Shown here piece by piece: positions 57,759-64,000 of a stretch of DNA of 64,000 nt. The stretch is taken from the NCBI RefSeq assembly GCF_003086295.3, contig NC_092040.1, positions 1,240,001 to 1,304,000 on the forward strand, written 5' to 3'. Position numbers and translations under genes: made by a program. The notes under the pieces were generated by a model. That model saw nothing but the letters and a program-made list of their open reading frames with translations. It made no database searches and had not been told where the DNA came from. The stretch's first letter is position 1; each line of letters begins with the position of its first letter. The stretch comes from Arachis hypogaea (lineage: Eukaryota; Streptophyta; Magnoliopsida; Fabales; Fabaceae).

Positions 57759-60517
57759 CTAATATTTCTTGGATCCCAATTTAGCGATTCGACCCTTTCT
57801 CTCGTCGGACAGAATCTTAGCATAGCTACATGCAATAAATTAAAGAGAATAATTAGTATTATTCATATTCAAAAACAACTATCTTTATGCATGTATATTA
57901 ATTACCGTATAAGCTCCTGTTTATACGTAGTAGTATTATCGATGGGTTCGAGTTGAAAAGTTACTGGATTGATTTTTTTAACGTTTCCTTCTATCATCTT
58001 ATTCGCAATATCCACCAGATTCTGCAAGTTAACCGGGTCTGCATTGTCCATCTTATCCATATCTGGAGTCAGAGCATCCGTCTGCAATAATATGTAATGT
58101 TATTGTTTATGTAATTATAAAAGCAATAGATTATAAAATTATTTTTAAGTTGGTTCCTAATTTTCTTTTTTCATTTAAATTCATAAAACTGAATGTACCT
58201 GAACTCGAAGGTAATTGCGCTCAGCGTTACGAGCTTTAAAGAGACTATAAGCATAATACTCCACTACGCTTGTTGTTGCAGCACCGATAATGTCCAACAT
58301 AGGAGATGTTTTTAGGTTAAAAGATGCATCAAATTCAGCCATCCATTGTATTAGATTCCATTGATTTACTGTGGCAACGTCCCATCCCGGCGCAGCCACC
58401 GGCGGTTGAACTCCACAACCCAGAGACAGCAGCAAGATATTGGAGTAGTCATCTGTTCTGTCCATCATTGGGTATAATTCTGGATGTTTCATCTTCTCTT
58501 GTCCTAATTCACTCAGAGACACCAATACCTGACCAGAATATATTATACATACATAACATTGTGTTTAGAAATAATAATGCACATAAAGTTTTTATATAAA
58601 TTGGTACAAAGGATATTTTTTAATTGAGTCTATCAAAATTCAGTTTATCAAGATTTATTAAGTATATTAAAATTAAAGGTGAAAATTCATATGTAGTTAA
58701 TTTCATGAAAATTAATAACTGAGAGTAATTAGATGAAAATTAATCTTTGACTGATCTTAGTTAAGTTGTCTGACCTAAATTTTCACTATATTAAAAGCAA
58801 AGAAAATGTTATAAGCTAGTATAATTTTATACTAACTACTACTCTTAGTTCATATTGTTAGATGTATTTAATTAGATAAATATAAATATATTATAATATT
58901 ACTTTTTTCAACAGTTTTAAACAGTAAAAATAAAATATATGAATGATTATATTTTTAACATATTTTTTAAGTAAAATTTTTTTAAAATTTGTTTGTATTT
59001 TTGCATAAATATTCTTTTTCTCTTTTTTTATTTAACTCATATTGTTCTTTTTTTTTTTGGAGTTCACCAACTATAAAATTCTAAATTTTGTGAACATACA
59101 AATTTTGATATCATATTATGTTTTCAAAATCTTAAATTAGTAAAAAAAATATATGAATGATTATAAAATGATTTTAATTTATTTATGAGAATTAATTTTA
59201 AGCTATATAATTTAAAAAATATAAATTATAACGATTTAATTTACCGGATTACCGGCAGCTGCACCCCCATCAATCATATTAAATTCTTTGTTACCATCTT
59301 CAGAGGTAAAACAATGTGCTGGGAGATATGTGGGTGCAGCTGAAGTTGCTATGCTTATATCTGACAGCAGTCCATTCAAGTATTTGAATTCATCTTCTTC
59401 AGCCTGCATGCATCACCAGCCACCAACAAACTCTATTTAACATATTATTTTTAATTCTATTTTTTCTTTCTAAATTATTAGAAAAACTATATATATATAT
59501 ATATATGATCGGTACCTTAAACTTTGAGAAAATAGTAGGCCTAAGTCGTAATACATCAAAGGTTGGAATCACAAGATTGGAGAATGATTGAACCAATCGA
59601 GTTGATCCCAATTCTTCTTTCAAAGTATCGTGTAAAAATTTTCCATCATATTTGGGCCCAGAATTAGGAGTAGGAGTGTTAGGAGGGAAAATTTTGGCAC
59701 CGTCGTCGATATAAAATTTTTTTATATCTTCAGTAGTAAATTTTGGACGAGGGTTGTTTGCATTGGCATCTGGGGCACCCAACATTGCTGTAATGAGGCC
59801 ACCAGTGCTTGTTCCTGCAATCACATCAAAATAGTCTGCAATTCTTGCCTGCTCTCCATCAAGTTTCTATACATAAATTTCAGAAATCTAGATCAGTATG
59901 TTGTTATCTAAAACAGGAAAAGAAAATAAGAAATATAATATAGCCAAGTAGTAAGCGATAAAAATATTAGAGTAGCTAGTTAATTAACATTTTTATGATT
60001 CTTTAACATTTTTCTAGTTTTAACACTAGCAATTAATTAATCATAACTTTTATAATAATGTTAAGTTAGTTAACGTTGAATTTTGTCTTGTCAATTTTAG
60101 CAATAACATATTTAAAATTATTTTTGAATTTTGTCGTCATGTCGGGGCGGTTATTTTATTTTATATTTTTAATTATTACTTATTTTATTTTGTGCCTTAA
60201 TTATTATCAAAATAATCGAATAATATTGAAGGTAATAAATTTATAATTATAAATATTGTATGTTTAATTTTAAATTATTATTTTTTAAAATTGTTGTAAA
60301 ATAAAAGCATATAAATAATTTTATGAAAATGAAAAATGTATTTTTTTAACTACATAAAATATGAATATGTATATCTAACCTTAAGCTCTCCCTCAAGGCA
60401 GTGAAGAACAACAGCAGGGATGAGTCCTTTTATGCCACCTCCATCAATGCTGAGGACAGTGAGTAACTTTCCCACTGATGGAGGTGGTAGCTTTGATGGT
60501 GAGTTTAGTCCAGCCAT
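57759..60517 (-). CDS. Patatin-like acyl hydrolase, copy D (intact)
   Basis: Six exons: 60380-60517 (ATG at 60517), 59516-59866, 59245-59403, 58199-58528, 57906-58081, 57759-57825; all introns GT-AG and phases agree. 406 residues, normal for plant patatin-like proteins. Residues 25-31 DGGGIKG form the oxyanion-hole loop; GTSTG at 64-68 gives nucleophile Ser66; DGG at 208-210 gives the catalytic Asp208 of the Ser-Asp dyad. Patatins hydrolyse acyl groups from phospho- and galactolipids; related legume proteins serve in storage, membrane turnover or defence. No N-terminal signal peptide is visible (start [14 protein letters not shown]), so a cytosolic enzyme is likely. It ends [12 protein letters not shown]. 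It is the only one of four copies without a lesion, but its promoter has been interrupted upstream of the G-box. Confidence 0.92.
58678..58786. mobile_element. MITE remnant in intron 3 of copy D
   Basis: Starts GGTGAAAATTCA and ends CTAAATTTTCAC as inverted termini, interior related to 57512-57657 and 62581-62680. Absent from copy A at this point. Flanking TATTAAAA repeats suggest the target but the duplication is imperfect. Confidence 0.65.
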
Positions 60518-60631
60518 TATGGTTTATTAGGACACTAATTAAGCACTTAAGAAAGTAGAGAAAGATTGAGTCTATAGAAGAGTACTCAAACAAACGAAGG
60601 AAGGCGTGAGTGTAAGCTTAAGAATCAAGCC

Positions 60632-60639
60632 TATATATA
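60632..60639 (-). promoter_or_regulatory. TATA box of patatin copy D; G-box upstream
   Basis: TATATATA 115 bases before the ATG at 60517, with CACGTG at 60753-60758. Unlike B and C, conserved promoter sequence stops about 10 bases upstream of the G-box and resumes at about 61380. Confidence 0.6.
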
Positions 60640-60767
60640 GAGCTCGTGCCATATGATAGTGCTTTAGATAAGCATTGGATTATTGAAATAAAAATATGGA
60701 TGTTTTGTTTTGGGGCGAGGCAATAAATGAGTAAAGCACTGTTTGAGATTAACACGTGATGATATAG

Positions 60768-61380
60768 GAAAAAGATAGAGACGAGCAAATTTTGTAATTT
60801 TTAGTTATCAATTAATCATTAATAATATTTTTAGGAAAAATATAGGGTACTAACATATTATCTGTCAATTTATTGTTAATAATAACTAATTATTATATTT
60901 TAAACACATATATAAAGAGACACATCCAGAAAATATATTTATAAAGACATTTTTATTAAACACAGTTATAAAAAAAATATTTTTATTAGACACATCTACA
61001 AAGACAATTCCATCAAACACTCTTATAAATAAGAATTGGCAGAAGTTAGCAAAAATATTGTTGATAATGTAGCGAAATTGATATTTTTAATGGTGTGTGA
61101 TTGTATTTAAAAACATAGAATTATTCAATTTCTTTTTAATATTTAAATGCGGACCAAAATTTAATAAAAGTACTAATTCCCTAACACTTTTCGATAATAT
61201 ATATATTACTATAAAAAAATTTAAGTAGTCAATATTTTTAAGAGAATAATTTTACGTCATTAAATATAATTTTATATAATCACAAAAAAATATAATTTAA
61301 TTTTATACCATTAAAATTATTAATAATAACTAATTAATAATTATAAATCACAAAATTTATTAGCTTCATAAGAATCTTCT
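60768..61380. mobile_element. Fold-back element in the promoter of copy D (outer)
   Basis: Absent from B and C, where the G-box region runs on to ATTATTATAATTGCAGTGGAG. Long inverted arms: AAATTTTGTAATTTTTAGTT at the left and the complement of AATTATAAATCACAAAATTT at the right. Without the inner element it would be about 360 bases. Target duplication unclear. Confidence 0.65.
60834..61080. mobile_element. 247-bp element nested in the outer promoter element
   Basis: Perfect 9-base duplication ATATTTTTA at 60825-60833 and 61081-61089. Full-length match to 21219-21464 in copy B intron 1. The interior has several repeated TTTTTATTAGACA/TATAAAGACA phrases. No obvious long TIR. Confidence 0.8.
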
Positions 61381-62580
61381 TATTATAATTGCGGTGGAGT
61401 ATAATAATATGTGTTGAAAGTAACATTTATATAAACATATTACAAACGATAAGGTTAAGGTACGTAGTCGAGCAACTTCTAAAGTTCCAATTATTGCAAT
61501 TTTTAATCGTTGTTCTTGTTAGAGAATCATTAGAATTAATTTAGATCAATTAGTATCGTCTATATTTATATAATATATTTGTACATTAATCGTAAGATTC
61601 TATATCTTTATTACTTTGATTCATTTAACACATATAAATATCTCTTATATATTGTACCTCAGAATACAACTCAATAATACACTTTTCATATTATTCTCTC
61701 AGTCTCTTATTTCTATCAGTTCTAACTTGTAAATGCATATGTGTAATAGTTTTAGAAAAATGGTAATTTCACTTTTATTTTTTTTATAACGTTACACTAC
61801 ATATAATGTTTTTATATATAATATATTTCATAAATTTATAAAAAAATAATATTACTAAAATTAGAGTGATAATTTATTTCCGTAGTTTTATTTCTTTATA
61901 TATGAAAATTTGAGTGATACACATACAATACGTACACTAAAAAATAGTGCGAAGGAAAAGGGTCTTAATCAAACCAAAAGAAAAATACATACAAAATGAG
62001 ATGGATATATAATATTAAGGATGCATGGGTTTATTAAAGTTTATTATGTTTTTTTAAAGTATAAATTTGTATTTGGTGAATAAAAATATTATATGTTTGT
62101 TTTTTAGTTTTTAACAACTATGAATACTTTAAAAAATACCTGTGAAAATATTTTTTGAAATCAGTTTATACTATTTAATTATAAATTTTATTATATTAAA
62201 AATAATTTTAAATTTTCAAAGTAATTTCACCAAATACTATTATTATTGTAACCTATACTTATTGAAAACTACTTTTGATTTTTGTTTTAATTACCAAATA
62301 TAAGTATTATCACTTTTAAAATATTATTTTTAAAACGATAAATTACTTTTACAAAGTATATAACCTATTTTAATATAAATATTTGAAAGATAATAAAAAA
62401 ATAGTCGAAACCAATTTAAATTTTTTATTTTATTTACATTCTTTAATTATTATTATTGGAATAATTAAACAATATTAGTTATTAGATATAATAAATATAT
62501 AATAAATTTGTTAAAAGAAATATAATAAATATATAATTATATATATTATATATAAAATTATAGATATTAAATTAAATATA

Positions 62581-62680
62581 GGTGAAAAGTCAGGTCTAGT
62601 CGACTTCACATAAAATTGATAGTTGAGAGCCGTTAGATAAAAATTTAGTCAAATAAGCCAACTGCACCTGAGTTCCAGTT
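62581..62680. mobile_element. MITE fragment upstream of copy D
   Basis: GGTGAAAAGTCAGGTCTAGTCGACTTCACATAA at the left, ACTGCACCTGAGTT at the right, with AGTTGAGAGCCGTTAGATAAA between. Same family as 57512-57657, missing part of the second arm. Confidence 0.6.
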
Positions 62681-63270
62681 TAAATATAATAATTTTATGT
62701 TAGTACTTTCCTATCCATTATTTTAAAATTTGTTATATACACCATGATGAGTCCATGATTACGATAGGTTGCATTGTTTATCCATGTATGTGCGTTATTA
62801 TTGCAGTTATATCTTAGTTTAAAGTTTAAAAACACATAAAAAACGAGTTCAAAGTATAGGAGTTGTTGTAGGCTTTTAGCCATATTGGAGGGAATATCGT
62901 CAGCGGTGCATATTCCGAACGATAAACGACAACAATGAACGTACATTGCCATGCCAGCACATTAATTATTGAATATTATATATTATCTTTACGTATTTTT
63001 ATTTTAAAAAATGATCGATAAAAGTTAAGAAATGAAAAAAATAAAAATTTTAATATAATAAAAAATATTTAAAAAATTTAAATATTATTAAAACATATTA
63101 ACAAAGTTTTATCCTACTAAATAGAATGACTATGTAAATAAAAAAGGCAAATTCATTATTTCTGAAAAAAAAAGGCATGCATTTTGGGTTTTGGCACATT
63201 TATTGTGTGTCAACCTCATGTTGCACCTTGAATGCACAAATGACAAATCCGATATTATATTAGAGTAAAA

Positions 63271-64000
63271 ATTTTAAATAATTTTTTATAATTATCTTAA
63301 AAGATAATCAATATTTTAATAAAAAATATTATTTTAAAGATATGAGACTAAATTAATATTTTTATATTAATGAATAAGTCTATATAATATATTAAATTAT
63401 GTTAAACTATTGATTTATTCATTAAAAATTAATTAGTGTTGATTAATTTTTTTATTAGGAGTTTCATTGTTTTTTAAGAGTATTGTCAAGATCGTTTAAT
63501 TTTTTTGTATTATTTTTTTAAATATATCATCTAAATTTATTGGGTAAAAGTAGGGGTGTTTATAGTTCGACCCAGTCTAAAGACCCGACCCGGTCCAAAA
63601 TATTTTAGGAATAATTTAGTGTGATTTTACTGGGTCTATAGTGGGATAAGGGTCTCAAAAATAGACTCGATTATTATTTCAAGCCGGATCCAGGTCAATG
63701 CGAACCCGGGTTCACCTAACTTATGTACACCCTAAAGAAACTAAAAAAGATATATATGTTTTAAATTAATTTCAATATTATGTTATATTGATTATAAGCT
63801 TATTGTTTTATTTTTAATCACACTTATTGAATTAAAAAATAGATCAAAGAAGAATTAAATTAGAATTTATGAACAAATTCAAGTTCAAATATGAATATCA
63901 ACTTTTTGGTAACAAGTTTCTTTTTATAAATAAGTACATCATAAATAAGTTTCTTTATAAATAATTTCTTTATAAATTATTGTTAAAGCTTTTTTTTGTT
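63271..64000. other. AT-rich DNA beyond block D
   Basis: No gene or ORF. Contains the small hAT-like element at 63551-63734; otherwise low-complexity A/T sequence to the window end. Confidence 0.7.
63551..63734. mobile_element. hAT-like MITE
   Basis: 184 bases with inverted ends TAGGGGTGTTTATA and TTATGTACACCCTA. Interior carries paired GACCCGACCC/GAACCCGGGTT motifs. hAT assignment from terminal motif; no matching 8-base flank was found. Confidence 0.5.

Larger units (their letters stand above)
53388..63270. repeat. Duplicated block D containing patatin-like copy D
   Basis: Starts GTAGACTATTTATAATTACTG, then the shared GTGTGCATGTATTCTTGTATC. Interrupted by the copia insertion (53558-56478) and continuing at 56484 with AATGTATCACATAAAATT as in block C (45648). 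Upstream side carries the shared GTCAGCGGTGCATATTCCG and TTTTGGCACATTTATTG near 63190. Like block A it lacks the extended flank of B and C. Confidence 0.75.

Overview
This is plant nuclear DNA: intron-bearing genes, AT-rich spacers and dense nested transposable elements. A legume is the best fit, and the element types look most like Arachis (peanut group). That species call is inference from general recognition; no search was run. Only two ordinary host gene types are recognisable: one RBR-type E3 ubiquitin ligase (6140-9729, + strand, seven exons) and a tandem family of four patatin-like acyl hydrolase genes, all on the minus strand.

Layout. 1-2125: decayed Ty1/copia 3' end with its 3' LTR. 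2229-5456: MITE remnant, TA microsatellite, LINE tail, hAT-like remnant. 6140-9729: RBR ligase. About 9995-15920, 17080-23650, 45478-52840 and 53388-63270: four duplicated blocks, each with one six-exon patatin-like gene (copies A, B, C, D). Between B and C lie a Mutator-like element (23652-27606), a solo LTR inside a MITE (27637-29575), a displaced piece of block B flank, a GGTT-bounded repeat (30213-31567), a minus-strand Ty3/gypsy element of Tat-like structure (LTR 32728-33146, antisense ORF 37031-38609, RNase H/integrase 39058-40803) interrupted by a second LTR element (33179 to about 37020), and a roughly 3.5 kb LTR-like segment ending at 45475. Block D is split by a rearranged copia insertion (53558-56478).

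Patatin cluster. Exon by exon, only D (57759-60517, 406 codons) is intact. A has lost its ATG and carries two frameshifts; B has a one-base deletion in exon 5; C has a nonsense codon in exon 4. The four paralogues act as filled and empty sites for one another, so many insertions can be placed to the base with their target-site duplications (TSDs): a SINE, three Mutator-type MITEs or elements with 9-bp duplications, a Tourist-like MITE and two MITEs with 8-bp duplications.

The most unusual item is the Mutator-like element. Its transposase is internally deleted, yet on its opposite strand it carries an apparently intact two-exon gene for a 145-residue GRF-zinc-finger protein with a C-terminal membrane segment (26773-27281). 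Other unusual items are the Tat-like antisense ORF, the integrase with a lost catalytic glutamate, and the copia insertion whose interior is inverted although it is bounded by a 5-bp repeat.
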